Below, one piece after another: positions 52,456 through 61,876 of a stretch of 64,000 nucleotides of DNA. The stretch is from positions 1 to 64,000 of the forward strand of contig NZ_WKJJ01000033.1 of assembly GCF_009674485.1 (NCBI RefSeq), given 5' to 3'. The notes beneath the pieces are model-generated. The model ran no database searches, was not told where the DNA came from, and saw nothing but the letters and a program-made list of their open reading frames with translations. The DNA is from Pseudoduganella rivuli (GTDB lineage: Bacteria > Pseudomonadota > Gammaproteobacteria > Burkholderiales > Burkholderiaceae_D). Both the position numbers and the translations under genes were made by a program. How positions within the stretch are numbered: position 1 is the stretch's first letter; every line of letters begins with the position of its first letter.

Positions 52456-52489
52456 CTCAATTATCTGTGACGCGTCACAGATAATTGAG
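52456..52489. promoter_or_regulatory. Perfect 34-base palindrome with GTGACGCGTCAC core
   Basis: Half-site CTCAATTATCTGTGACG followed by its exact complement. It begins 7 bases after the cyclase stop codon and ends 9 bases before the stop of the convergent phosphoesterase gene, so it could be a bidirectional terminator or an operator. The core is shared with 49196-49219. Confidence 0.75.
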
Positions 52490-52497
52490 TGGCAATT

Positions 52498-53277
52498 TTA
52501 AAGTTCAACGATAAAGGCCGGGTCAAACCTGGTGTTTTCATTCCCGCCGCCGCGCCTCACGTACCCACACGGATTGCATACCACGCGCGCGGCGCCGATG
52601 CGGTAATCGTTGGAATCGTGCATGTGGCCGTGCACCCAGACATCCGCTTTTTCCACCAGGTTGTCCAGCGGCGATGCAAAGGCCGCCGAAGTCAGGTCGG
52701 CCGCATACTTGGGCGCCACCGAACGTAGCGATGGCGCCATATGGGTGATCGCCACCGTCGTGCCGTCGAATGGCTGCGCCAGCTGGTTCGCCAGCCAGGT
52801 CCGGTGTTCCCGGTGCAGTTGCAACGTATCGGCGGCCTGCAAGCAGCGGTTGTCCGGCGCCGCGATGCGGATGTGGCGGTAATCCTTCATGATTTCTTCC
52901 GCCTGTTGCATGGCGGCGGCCTGCTCCGGCGCGCCAAACAGGGCGAAGTCGGTCCACAGTGTCGCGCCGATAAACCGCACGTGGCCGATGCTGTGCGCAT
53001 CGCAATTGAGGAAATGCACGTTGTCCGTGGCGGCGCACGCTTGCCGGATTTCCCGCTCCACGGCGTGCAAGTCGTGTCCGTAGGCTTCGTGGTTGCCGGC
53101 CACATACAGGACTGTCCGCCCGGGGAACGTTTGCGCGGCCCATGGCACCGCATTGGCGCCGGTGTCGATATCGCCGGCCAGGATCACCACGTCCGGGCGG
53201 CTGGCGTCGAGGTCGAAGCGTAGTGGGTCGTGACGGTGTATTTCAAGATGTAAGTCAGATAGGATCAATAGCCGCAT
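52498..53277 (-). CDS. Calcineurin-like metallophosphoesterase
   Basis: A 259-residue cytoplasmic protein with all metallophosphoesterase motifs: LLILSDLHLE (D8, H10), VVILAGDIDTG, VAGNHEAYG, VAITHMAPS and VHGHMHDS. These residues hold a two-metal centre. Substrate unknown; members hydrolyse nucleotides, phosphoproteins or cyclic nucleotides. Convergent with the diguanylate cyclase gene, and its 3' end touches the palindrome. Confidence 0.9.
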   Translation of the reverse strand: MRLLILSDLHLEIHRHDPLRFDLDASRPDVVILAGDIDTGANAVPWAAQTFPGRTVLYVAGNHEAYGHDLHAVEREIRQACAATDNVHFLNCDAHSIGHVRFIGATLWTDFALFGAPEQAAAMQQAEEIMKDYRHIRIAAPDNRCLQAADTLQLHREHRTWLANQLAQPFDGTTVAITHMAPSLRSVAPKYAADLTSAAFASPLDNLVEKADVWVHGHMHDSNDYRIGAARVVCNPCGYVRRGGGNENTRFDPAFIVEL

Positions 53278-53302
53278 AGAATGTGATCAATGAATAACAA
53301 AC

Positions 53303-54046
53303 TCAATAGCGCGACTGTATCACCTTCCAACGCGGATCTTCGCCCAGCTTGCGTATCGCCGGCGCCAGTTGTTCGTACACGCCGCGCATAGATTTCGGCA
53401 CCAGGAAGCGGCGGTCGCTGGGCTTGCCCGGCAGCGCTTCGGAAATCACGCCACCCTGCACGCGGTGCACACGCATGTAGTAGCGGAACACGGAATCGGT
53501 GACCACCACCATGTCCACCCGCCCCAACAGCAGCTTGTCGAGGTTGCGTTCTTCCGTGGCGGCGTTGTCGCGCACGAAGCGGTTTTGTTCGATCCAGTCA
53601 TCCACGCCCGGATACACGTAGCCCAAGGTCACGCCGACGCGCGCGTTGGGGGCGGACGGCTGGCCAAAGAAAAACGGATTGGTGTCGCGCGAGACCAGCA
53701 CGAAGGCATCGTGGGCGAACGGTTCCGTCCACAGGAATTTTTCCTGCGCCCCGTCACCCACCCACTGCGGCATCATGCCGATGACGATGCCGTCCAGCGT
53801 GCCTTTTTCCAGTTCCGCCTGCAGCCGCTTGCGGGGCATCGTGGCCAGGTGAAAGTCCAGGCCATCGAGCTTCAACTGGTTCAGGTACGCCACCAGTTCC
53901 GGGTACAGGCCGGTTTTCTCGTCGATAACCAGCGGCGCGACCGTGGCATTGGTGTACACGGTCACGCGCGCCGCGTCGGCCGGCAAGGCGGCGGACAGTG
54001 ACAACAGGCACGCCAGCACCCATTGCCGCCAATACCGCCAACGCAT
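53303..54046 (-). CDS. Periplasmic solute-binding protein, family 3-like
   Basis: A 247-residue protein. I start at the ATG at 54046, which gives MRWRYWRQWVLACLLSLSAA and cleavage after ADAA; the open frame extends upstream into the preceding gene. The mature domain has RVTVYTNATVAPLVIDEKTG, LEKGTLDGIVIGMM, ERNLDKLLLGRVDMVVV and a C-terminal AIRKLGEDPRWKVIQSRY. It resembles amino-acid binding proteins without any adjacent transporter. It starts eight bases after the Cache-domain gene, suggesting a shared transcript and a sensory rather than transport role. Confidence 0.8.
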   Translation of the reverse strand: MRWRYWRQWVLACLLSLSAALPADAARVTVYTNATVAPLVIDEKTGLYPELVAYLNQLKLDGLDFHLATMPRKRLQAELEKGTLDGIVIGMMPQWVGDGAQEKFLWTEPFAHDAFVLVSRDTNPFFFGQPSAPNARVGVTLGYVYPGVDDWIEQNRFVRDNAATEERNLDKLLLGRVDMVVVTDSVFRYYMRVHRVQGGVISEALPGKPSDRRFLVPKSMRGVYEQLAPAIRKLGEDPRWKVIQSRY

Positions 54047-54053
54047 GGAATGG

Positions 54054-54506
54054 CTATTTATAGACGCCGCAGCCGACATAGAGGTTGTCGACCTTTTCCA
54101 CATACGACTGCTTGGTTTCCATGGCCTGCGTCACCGTGTTCGACCACTTGTATTCGGGCGCCCAGCCCTTGCCCTTGGTATCGCCCAGCTCGAGGAAATT
54201 CTTGATGAAGAACTTGCCGTCGGCGTCCTTCAGCTGCATGACGTTTTTCCCGACCAGGCGCTGGTTGACACCGTTGGCCAGGGTCACGCCATCCTTGTCG
54301 AGCACGAAGATATAGAGGTCGCGGTCGATGAAGGCGCCCTTGGGATTATTGAATTCCGCCAGCGCCGCATCGCGCCCTTTGGCCTTGATCAGCGCCACCG
54401 CCTTTTTCACCATGGCGACGGCTTCATCCTGCGTACCTTTGTCCGCGGCGAAGGCCGCGCCCATGCCGGCCAGCGCCAGCATTACACCGAACAAGAATTT
54501 TTTCAT
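54054..54506 (-). CDS. Exported single-Cache-domain protein
   Basis: A 150-residue protein with a strong RBS (GGAGGGTGGGG) and signal peptide (MKKFLFGVMLALAGMGAAFA). The whole mature part is one Cache domain of the sCache_2 type: DEAVAMVKKAVALIKAKGRD, LYIFVLDKDGVTLANGVNQR, GKNVMQLKDADGKFFIKNFL, SYVEKVDNLYVGCGVYK. Such free-standing periplasmic Cache proteins bind small organic acids or similar ligands and may present them to sensors. Co-transcribed with the solute-binding protein downstream. Confidence 0.88.
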   Translation of the reverse strand: MKKFLFGVMLALAGMGAAFAADKGTQDEAVAMVKKAVALIKAKGRDAALAEFNNPKGAFIDRDLYIFVLDKDGVTLANGVNQRLVGKNVMQLKDADGKFFIKNFLELGDTKGKGWAPEYKWSNTVTQAMETKQSYVEKVDNLYVGCGVYK

Positions 54507-54781
54507 GCCCCCACCCTCCCATGAAGAATGCCGACAGGAAAAGGTTACGGCTTCGCGCCCGCGTTGTCACGTTTTTCGGATGGCGACACGGGCAGCAAAC
54601 CACATGGACCAATAGTAGTAACTTTTCAATCAATATTACCTGTTGTTTAATTTTTCATGCGGATGTGGTTTCTGTCTCATTCCGCGTTTTTTTTGACTCC
54701 GCCAGGCGGGTTTATTTATGTTCGCGCTTGCGTTATCAAATCAGCAAGTTCAACCCCTGAATTCAACCCACTGGAGGACCC
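54507..54781. promoter_or_regulatory. Divergent promoter region between the Cache gene and the M4 protease
   Basis: The middle part (54610-54720) is AT-rich and probably contains the protease promoter. No defined operator recognised. Confidence 0.35.
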
Positions 54782-57292
54782 ATGACGCTTCAAAAAAACC
54801 TGCTTGCCTTGTCCATCGCCGCTATCTGCGTATCAGCCGGCGCGGCGCCCACCATGATGGCGGCGCCGTTCGCCAAATCGTCGGCGCAGGACAGCGCCGC
54901 GCTGGCGCAAAAACTGTCCGCCGCCCACGGCAGCACGGGACTGGACAACGACCACGGCTACGCGCCGGCCCGCGAACACCCGGGTGAAGGCGGTACCCGC
55001 GTGGTGCGCCTGGCCCATACCTATAAAGGCATCCGTGTGCTGGGTTCCGACTCGGTGGTCGTAACCGATGGCCGGGGCAACGTGGTCAACGCATCGGCCT
55101 CGGAGCGCCGCAACGGCCTGGGCCAGGGCGCCGCCAATACGCTGGCGGCCACGCGTGCATTCAGCGTGACACCAGCCGTGGCCATGCAGACGGCCATCGA
55201 TGCGGCGGCCGGCGCCACGTCGACGCAAGGCGTGCACCGCACGGCGCCCCAGGCGGAACTGGTGATTTATCCCGTGGTCAAGCGGGTGCGCGTGCCCGGC
55301 AAGGAAAACAAGGCCGAATCGCTGCTCAACGCGCTGGACGTCGAAGACAAGGTCACGGGCTATGCGCTGGCATGGCTGGTGCAGACCCGCATGGCCGAAG
55401 GCGGCAAACTGCTGTTCCGCGACACCGTCATCAGTGCGCAGGACGGCAGCGTGCTGGCGCAGTGGAACGCGCTGCAAACCGTCATCGGCACCGGCCACAG
55501 CCTGTATTCCGGCGACGTGCCGATCCAGACCACGCTGGCCAACGGCGTCTACAAGATGCTCGATCCCGCGCGCGGCACGGGCGGCGCGTATGGCGGCGTG
55601 GCGGTCACCAACGCGGCCAACAGTTCCGCGTCGAATCCGGTCCCGGGCGCCGTGTTTACCAATACCACCAATGTCTGGGGCGACGGCTTGCCATACACCG
55701 GCGGCGGCGCCACCAGCGCCAATGGCCAGACCGTCGCCGTCGATGCGCTGTGGGGCTTGATGAACACCTACGACTTGCTGAAGAACACGCAGGGCTGGTC
55801 GTCGCTGGATGGCATGAACACGGCCACCTACGCGGCCGTCCACGTCGATACCAACTACGACAACGGCTACTATGACCCGGCCTGCAAGTGCCTGTACCTG
55901 GGCGACGGCGCCAACGGGCGCGGCATCGCGTCGCTGGACGTGATCGGCCACGAACTGGGCCATGGCATCACGGACGCCACGTCCAACCTCAATTACACTG
56001 GCGAATCGGGCGGGCTGAATGAATCGTTCTCCGATATCACGGGCGAAATGGTGGAAGCCTATGCGCGGAGCGGCGCCACGGGCAGCACGATTCCCGCGTC
56101 GGGCAACGATTGGATGGTGGGCAAGGACTTGTCGCCGACGGGCACGCCGCTGCGCTGGATGTGGAAACCGTCCAAGGATGGCGCATCGAAGGATGCCTGG
56201 TCCAGCACGCTCAATACGCTGAACACGCACTATTCGTCCGGCCCCAGCAACCGCATGTTTTATTTCCTGTCGCAGGGCTCCAGCGGCAGCACGTCCAGCG
56301 AAATGTACAGCCCTTACCTGACCCAGCCGCCGCAAGCCATGACGGGGATCGGCAATGACAAGGCCTACCGCATCTGGTTCCGCGCCGCCACCACCAAGTT
56401 CACGTCGTCGACCAATTATGGCGATGCGCGCGCAAAGATGATCCAGGCCGCGACAGAACTGTATGGCGCCGGTTCGCGGGAAGTCGTTGCCGTCACCCGC
56501 GCCTACGCCGCCATCAATGTCGGTACCGACCTGGGCGAAGGCGGCGGCGCGCTGGCCATCGCCACCCAGCCGCAATCAACCACGGTGGTGGTCGGCGGCA
56601 CGGCAACCTTCTCCGTGGTGGCCGCCAGCGGCATCGCGCCCTATAAGTACCAGTGGCTGCGCAATGGCGCCACGATCGCCGGCGCAACGCAGCCGACCTA
56701 TTCGTTCACGGCGCAGGCATCCGACGCCAATTCGGTGTTTGCCGTCAAGGTCACGGATTCGTCGACCACGCCGCAAACCGTGCAATCGAACAATGCGGTG
56801 CTGATGGTCAGCACCGGCCCGGAAATGCTGGATTTGATCAAGAACGGTTCGTTCGAAAGCGGCGCCACCAGCTGGGGCGGCACGGCCAACGTCATCGGTT
56901 CCTGGCCGAATCAGCCAGCCTATGACGGCAGCAAGTATGCCTACCTGGGCGGCAACGGCGTGACGTCGACGGAAACCCTGACGCAAACCGTGACGATCCC
57001 GTCCAGCGCCAGCGCGGCGACGCTGTCGTTCGCGCTGCACATCGACAGTGCGGAAACCACGACCGGCACGGCGTATGACAAGCTGGCCGTCACCGTGAAA
57101 AACAGCGCGGGTGCCGTGCTGGGCACGCTGGCGACGTATTCCAACCTGAACAAGGCGGCCGGCTACACGGTGAAATCGTTCAACCTGCTGCCATATAAAG
57201 GCCAGACCGTGACGCTGTCGTTTGCCTCCACCGAGGATTCGTCGATGCAGACGTCGTTCGTGGTCGACAAGGTGCGCCTGATCGTGAATTAA
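54782..57292 (+). CDS. Secreted M4-family (thermolysin-like) zinc metalloprotease
   Basis: An 836-residue preproenzyme with TGGAGGA before the start. Signal peptide (LLALSIAAICVSAGAAP), an FTP/PepSY propeptide (about 30-210, RVVRLAHTYKGIRVLGSDSV), then the M4 catalytic domain with HELGH at residues 390-394 and the downstream glutamate motif GGLNESFSDITGEMVE. After the catalytic part (to about 605) come an Ig-like domain (TTVVVGGTATFSVVAASGI, YKYQWLRNGATIAGA) and a C-terminal beta-sandwich (NGSFESGATSW ... FVVDKVRLIVN). It is exported to degrade proteins. Length exceeds thermolysin because of these two C-terminal modules. Confidence 0.95.
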   Translation: MTLQKNLLALSIAAICVSAGAAPTMMAAPFAKSSAQDSAALAQKLSAAHGSTGLDNDHGYAPAREHPGEGGTRVVRLAHTYKGIRVLGSDSVVVTDGRGNVVNASASERRNGLGQGAANTLAATRAFSVTPAVAMQTAIDAAAGATSTQGVHRTAPQAELVIYPVVKRVRVPGKENKAESLLNALDVEDKVTGYALAWLVQTRMAEGGKLLFRDTVISAQDGSVLAQWNALQTVIGTGHSLYSGDVPIQTTLANGVYKMLDPARGTGGAYGGVAVTNAANSSASNPVPGAVFTNTTNVWGDGLPYTGGGATSANGQTVAVDALWGLMNTYDLLKNTQGWSSLDGMNTATYAAVHVDTNYDNGYYDPACKCLYLGDGANGRGIASLDVIGHELGHGITDATSNLNYTGESGGLNESFSDITGEMVEAYARSGATGSTIPASGNDWMVGKDLSPTGTPLRWMWKPSKDGASKDAWSSTLNTLNTHYSSGPSNRMFYFLSQGSSGSTSSEMYSPYLTQPPQAMTGIGNDKAYRIWFRAATTKFTSSTNYGDARAKMIQAATELYGAGSREVVAVTRAYAAINVGTDLGEGGGALAIATQPQSTTVVVGGTATFSVVAASGIAPYKYQWLRNGATIAGATQPTYSFTAQASDANSVFAVKVTDSSTTPQTVQSNNAVLMVSTGPEMLDLIKNGSFESGATSWGGTANVIGSWPNQPAYDGSKYAYLGGNGVTSTETLTQTVTIPSSASAATLSFALHIDSAETTTGTAYDKLAVTVKNSAGAVLGTLATYSNLNKAAGYTVKSFNLLPYKGQTVTLSFASTEDSSMQTSFVVDKVRLIVN

Positions 57293-57317
57293 CAGGGGTC
57301 AGAAAGCGGCGCCGGTC

Positions 57318-59366
57318 TCAGGCCGGCACCGTTTTCGATTGCAGCCCCAATATCCCTTCCTGCAATTCCCGCATCGAATACGGCTTGCGCAAGACGCGGA
57401 ATTCCGTCTGCAGCGTATCGGTCTCGTCCCGGGAAAACCCGGTCGCCAGCAACACGCCGATCCCCGGATAACGCTGGCGCAACGTGCGCGCCAGCCCGAT
57501 ACCGTCCATCTGGCCCGGCATGACGATATCGGACAGCACGATGGCTGGCTTGCATTGCCCCGTCGCCAGCACTTCCAGCGCTTCGTCCGCGCTCTCCGCG
57601 ATGGTCACCAGGTAGCCCAGCTGTTCCAGCAATGCGCGGCTGCTTTCGGCCACCGCCTTGTTGTCGTCCACCACCAGTACGGTGCCGCCCCGCGTATAGG
57701 ACGACAGCGGCTGCGTGTCGTCGCTGTCCGGCCCCGCGCCCGGCGCCGCGGCCGGCAGGATGATGGTGACCACGGTACCCTTGTCCTGCTGCGACACGAT
57801 GGTGGCCGTGCCGCCCTGGCGGTGCGCGAAGCCATACACTTGCGCCAGCCCCAATCCCGTACCTTTACCCTTCTGCTTGGTGGTAAAGAACGGATCGAAG
57901 ACATGGGGCAGCACGTGGGCGGGAATCCCGGAGCCCGCATCGGTCACGCTGAGGCGCGCGTACAGGCCGGGCGGCAATTGATGGGCATTGCTCGGCGGCA
58001 GCCGCAACCGCGATGCCCGCACCTGGACCGCGCCCGCTTCCTGCATCGCATCGCGGGCGTTGACGATCAGGTTCAACATGGCCGCTTCCAGTTCGCTGGG
58101 GTTGACCAGGACCAGTGGCGTGCCCTCGTCCACCGCCAGTTGCACGTCGATCCGTACGCCGATGGTGGCGCGCGCGAAGTCCACGCAATCAGGCAACAGG
58201 CGCTGCAAATCGACCAGCTTGGGCTGGTAGCTGCGCCGCCCGGAAAACGACAGCAAGTGCTGGATCAGCGATTGCACGCGCCGCACGCCGCGCCGGATCA
58301 CGGAAAAGTCTTCTTCCATGTTCTGGCCGCGCAGCTTGTATTGCAATAACTCCATGCGCATGTTCACCACTTGCAGGAAGTTGTTGAAATCATGGGCAAT
58401 GCCGCCCGCCAGTTGCCCCACCACTTCCATTTTCTGGGCCTGTACCAGCATCATTTCCGTCGCTTCCCGCTTCTGGATCTCGGCCTGCAAGTGCTCGGTC
58501 TGCTTCGCCAGCGATTCCACGGTGTTGACCAGCGACTGTTGCAGGCGGGCGATCCGCTCCAGCAACAGCACCAGCACGACCGTACTGCCCAGCAGGTAAC
58601 TGCCGCGCGCCGCATACCAGCCGACCGTGTACCGGCCGCCGCCGATGTTGCTGAGGATGATGCCACCAAGCATGGTCAGCAACGGGATACTGAGCCATGA
58701 AAACAGCGAGACGTGGGTATTGCGGCTGGTGATCAGCACGGCAATGCCGACGGCGACCACGGCGGCCATGAACCACATTGTCCAATTGATGAATTGCAGG
58801 AACTGGTCGCCCGCAAAGTAGCCTGGCAGTGGCAGGTAAACCGAACCCGCATAAATCACGGCAATACCGCCCGCCGTCAGCCACATGGCGGGCGCGACGC
58901 CCCGAATCCGGGGAACCGCCCCTTCGCGCGGCGTCCGTGCCTGCAGCACGATCGCCGTGACCGCCAGCCCGGCGTAGCCGGTTTGCCAGGCAAGATACAA
59001 CCAGGCGACGGTTTCCTTGCGGCCCAGGAGCGCCGTGTCCGGCAGCAGCGCGCCGGGAAAGGTCAGCAAATGCAGCAGCGCCATGATGGCGCTATAGGCA
59101 TACGCCACCGCCAGCAAGCGCAACGGCTGCCCGGGGCGGCACTTGAATTCGAATCCCAGCAACAGCGCCGTCAGCCCATGCAGTATCCCGATACCAATTG
59201 CAAAGACTGACGAGACGTGTGGCAGCCGTGGCCATTCGACGCCGGCAAACGGGACCAGCATGGCCACCAGGGCCATATAGCCGGCAAAGACGGCGGCCAG
59301 CAATCCCAATTCCCGCCGGCTTACCGCCCGTTGCGCCAGCAAACCGGATTGTGGGAATACGTTCAT
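57318..59366 (-). CDS. Membrane hybrid histidine kinase with receiver domain
   Basis: A 682-residue protein with AGGAA upstream. Seven or so membrane helices in the first ~270 residues (ELGLLAAVFAGYMALVAMLV, YTVGWYAARGSYLLGSTVVL) form a membrane sensor resembling 7TM/MASE-type domains. A coiled coil leads to the phospho-acceptor in GGIAHDFNNFLQVV, an HATPase_c domain with GSGIPAHVLPHVFDPFFTTK and GKGTGLGLAQVYGF, and a C-terminal receiver with the acceptor Asp in IVLSDIVMPGQMDG. The HDFNN box marks the group of hybrid kinases that use their own receiver. Downstream output partner not visible. Convergent with the M4 protease. Confidence 0.92.
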   Translation of the reverse strand: MNVFPQSGLLAQRAVSRRELGLLAAVFAGYMALVAMLVPFAGVEWPRLPHVSSVFAIGIGILHGLTALLLGFEFKCRPGQPLRLLAVAYAYSAIMALLHLLTFPGALLPDTALLGRKETVAWLYLAWQTGYAGLAVTAIVLQARTPREGAVPRIRGVAPAMWLTAGGIAVIYAGSVYLPLPGYFAGDQFLQFINWTMWFMAAVVAVGIAVLITSRNTHVSLFSWLSIPLLTMLGGIILSNIGGGRYTVGWYAARGSYLLGSTVVLVLLLERIARLQQSLVNTVESLAKQTEHLQAEIQKREATEMMLVQAQKMEVVGQLAGGIAHDFNNFLQVVNMRMELLQYKLRGQNMEEDFSVIRRGVRRVQSLIQHLLSFSGRRSYQPKLVDLQRLLPDCVDFARATIGVRIDVQLAVDEGTPLVLVNPSELEAAMLNLIVNARDAMQEAGAVQVRASRLRLPPSNAHQLPPGLYARLSVTDAGSGIPAHVLPHVFDPFFTTKQKGKGTGLGLAQVYGFAHRQGGTATIVSQQDKGTVVTIILPAAAPGAGPDSDDTQPLSSYTRGGTVLVVDDNKAVAESSRALLEQLGYLVTIAESADEALEVLATGQCKPAIVLSDIVMPGQMDGIGLARTLRQRYPGIGVLLATGFSRDETDTLQTEFRVLRKPYSMRELQEGILGLQSKTVPA

Positions 59367-59588
59367 AAGAAGGTTCCTGCGTCAGTGATGAAACTGTAGC
59401 AGCTAAAGCGGAGTCTTGTCATTACAACATTTTCCGGGCGAGACAACCGATGCCAACGGCGCACTGCCTGGCGCCAGCAAAGGGGTGACGCTGAAAGTGC
59501 AGTGGGAAATCTGAGTTGCGCGCCGGGGTTGTAACGCCCTGCATAGAATGGCAGCGATGACCAACCCTTCTGCGAGGCTGCCCACCCC

Positions 59589-60983
59589 ATGACCGCCCCC
59601 CCTGACGAAGCGGACTCCGCCCTGAACTTCCCACCTGCGCCACCGCCACAGGCGGACGGGGCGCCGCTCCGTGTTCGCCAGCGCACGTCAGATATCGTCC
59701 CCCCGGCGCATGGCGCAGACGACGCAACGCGTGTGTCAAGGCATGGCGCGGAGGCCGGACCGCTGAGCCCGGCCGCATCGCGGGATGCGGGGGCGGTGGA
59801 GCCGGAGCCCAAGGAAGACGCTACGTGGCAACAATCGTCCGGATCGCAGGAGGCGAAAGCCGGAACCGGTGGCGCGCAACGGCCGCCAGCGGGCGACGCG
59901 CCGTATGCGGCCATGGATGCGGGTATCTGGGGTGATGCCGGCATGCCTGCGGATGCGCCCGACACGGCGGGCGGCGCGGCGTCCCCGCCAGGCCAGTCGA
60001 CGGACAACCCGGCCCGCCTCAAGCGCCTGCGCATGGCGCTGGTGGCGTGCGGCGCCGCCGTCACCATCGGCATGGGCGCCGCCATTGCCTTGCTGATGGA
60101 AGAAGGCACACCGCCGCTGCGCCTGGGCACCTCCGGCGCACACCAATCGGCCACCGCGGCGGCGCCGGCATTCGACACCAGCGGCGCATCGGGCGCCGTG
60201 AGCGGAGTGGCCGGCGCCGGCGCGGCAGCGGCTGCCGCCCCATGTCCGCTGCCGGGCGGTGCAGAGGCTTGCCCCACGATGGTCGCGATTCCCGCCGGCC
60301 GCTATCGCATCGGTTCCCGGCGCAACGACCCGGACGCGCAAGACGAAGAACTGGGCGGCGCCGAACGGCCCGTCGCCGCGTTTGAGCTGTCCGCCCACGA
60401 AATCACGGCCGGCCAGTGGCAACTGTGCGTCAACGATGGCGCCTGTCCCGCGCCGGCGCAACCGGCGGAATCATCCGTCATGCCCGTCACCGGCATCAGC
60501 TGGGACGCGGCTGCCGCCTACGCGGCATGGCTGTCGCACAAGACCGGCCAGCAATACCGCTTGCCAACCGAACTTGAATGGGAATATGCCGCCCGCGCCG
60601 GCGGCGCCACGGTGTTCCCGTGGGGCGAGCGGCTGGGCCAGCGCAACGCCCATTGCGGCCAGTGCGGCACGTTGAACGCTTATCCCCGCTTTGCGCCGGT
60701 CGGCAGCTATCCGCCACGCAATGGTTTATACGACATGGTCGGCAACGCCTACGAATGGGTCGCCGATTGCTGGACGGCGAACCACGCGCAGCCGTTGCCA
60801 TCGCCGCAGACGGCTTGCGGCGAAAAAGTGCAGAAAGGCGGGGCTTACGACACGCTGGAAGCCGATGTCCGTCCCGTCGCCCGGACCCATGGCGACCGCG
60901 CCGCGCCGGACATGCGCGTGGGCTTCCGCGTCGCCCGCCAGCCGCTGCGGCAAGCCATGAACTCTTCGCGAGCCCAACCATGA
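59589..60983 (+). CDS. SUMF1/FGE-fold protein with disordered N-terminus and one membrane helix
   Basis: A 464-residue protein. Residues 1-145 are low-complexity, proline- and glutamate-rich. One helix follows at about 149-168 (MALVACGAAVTIGMGAAIAL), then a linker and a SUMF1-type domain (about 225-455): PTMVAIPAGRYRIGSRRNDP, FELSAHEITAGQWQLCVNDG, ISWDAAAAYAAWLSHKTGQQ, YRLPTELEWEYAARAGG, YDMVGNAYEWVADCW and MRVGFRVAR. The cysteine of active formylglycine-generating enzymes (near the RGGSW equivalent) is not present; the motif reads KGGAYD. It is therefore likely structural or ligand-binding. Its stop overlaps the start of the next gene (ATGA). Confidence 0.85.
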   Translation: MTAPPDEADSALNFPPAPPPQADGAPLRVRQRTSDIVPPAHGADDATRVSRHGAEAGPLSPAASRDAGAVEPEPKEDATWQQSSGSQEAKAGTGGAQRPPAGDAPYAAMDAGIWGDAGMPADAPDTAGGAASPPGQSTDNPARLKRLRMALVACGAAVTIGMGAAIALLMEEGTPPLRLGTSGAHQSATAAAPAFDTSGASGAVSGVAGAGAAAAAAPCPLPGGAEACPTMVAIPAGRYRIGSRRNDPDAQDEELGGAERPVAAFELSAHEITAGQWQLCVNDGACPAPAQPAESSVMPVTGISWDAAAAYAAWLSHKTGQQYRLPTELEWEYAARAGGATVFPWGERLGQRNAHCGQCGTLNAYPRFAPVGSYPPRNGLYDMVGNAYEWVADCWTANHAQPLPSPQTACGEKVQKGGAYDTLEADVRPVARTHGDRAAPDMRVGFRVARQPLRQAMNSSRAQP

Positions 60984-61774
60984 AACCCGACAAGGTTACC
61001 GAGGCATCCAGCGCCACGTCCCGGCACACGCCGCGCAACCCGGCTTCGCGCATCCCCTGCTGCGACACCAACCTGGCTGCCGGCGCTGTCGTGGCGTGCA
61101 TTCTGCTGCTGTCCGCCTGCGCCACCGACAAACCTGCGCCGCCAGCCCCGGCGAAACGGCCGGTGGCCGCCAGGCCGAACCCATCCCCGGCACCAGTGCA
61201 TGCGCCCAGCGTCCCCGCGCCGGCGGAACCGGCATCGGCAACCAGTCCGCCATCCGCCACTCCACTGCGCCCCGAATCGCCAGCCGCCACCGCTGCGGCG
61301 GAATGGCAACAACTGGCGCGTTATCAAAAGAGTCCGTTCCAGGTCTTGACCCTGACGGAAACGCAAGCCGGTTTGCAACCGATGCCCGGCTCCGTCGGCA
61401 TCTACAGCCTGCCGGCGCCCAAGCCGGGCGCCATGCGCCTGCGGCTGGCGTTGCGGCCGGACAGCCCGGTGCGCCTTGGCGCCGGCGCCTATACCGTGCA
61501 GCTCCAGCTGGTCTTCGAATACATTGAACGGCGCAGTTGCAAGGCGCCCAGCTGCCACGGCGAAGTCGAGGAAGCCAGCCGCAAAGCCGCGAAATCCGTC
61601 CGGTTGTTGCTGACGCCACAGCATGGCTATGTGGCGGAAACCACGCTACCGCTGCCGCTGGCGCGCCCAGGCCAGCCGGACCGGGACTATGATGTCGGTT
61701 ATGCCGACCTGGTGCTGAAAGTGCGCCGCGTGACGATCGCTCCCGCGCGCAACAGCCGGTTGGCATTGCCATAA
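60980..61774 (+). CDS. Proline-rich putative lipoprotein of unknown function
   Basis: A 264-residue protein starting at the ATGA overlap with the SUMF1-domain gene. About 35 residues precede a hydrophobic segment with a lipobox-like end (GAVVACILLLSACA), so a lipid anchor needs the long n-region or a later start. A proline/alanine-rich linker follows (about 50-105), then a compact domain: QVLTLTETQAGLQPMPGSVG, MRLRLALRPDSPVRLGAGAY, VQLQLVFEYIERRSC with KAPSCHGEVEE, and TLPLPLARPGQPDRDYDVG. I do not recognise the domain. Coupled translation suggests a physical partner of the SUMF1-fold protein at the envelope. Confidence 0.75.
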   Translation: MKPDKVTEASSATSRHTPRNPASRIPCCDTNLAAGAVVACILLLSACATDKPAPPAPAKRPVAARPNPSPAPVHAPSVPAPAEPASATSPPSATPLRPESPAATAAAEWQQLARYQKSPFQVLTLTETQAGLQPMPGSVGIYSLPAPKPGAMRLRLALRPDSPVRLGAGAYTVQLQLVFEYIERRSCKAPSCHGEVEEASRKAAKSVRLLLTPQHGYVAETTLPLPLARPGQPDRDYDVGYADLVLKVRRVTIAPARNSRLALP

Positions 61775-61876
61775 CAATGCCGGATCAACATGGCCACCGT
61801 CCCTGAAAAGTGACATAAGCCGTTGATCTGGCTATAATTTCCGCCTTTGTCGCTCGGAATTAACTGGATCCCGCCC

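Noticed and set aside
52456..52489. CRP/FNR-type binding site, because of TGTGA...TCACA
   Set aside because: The spacing between TGTGA and TCACA is 4 bases, not the 6 of CRP sites, and the symmetry extends far beyond the core.
59589..60983. Active formylglycine-generating enzyme
   Set aside because: The catalytic cysteine region reads KGGAYD and no sulfatase gene is nearby.
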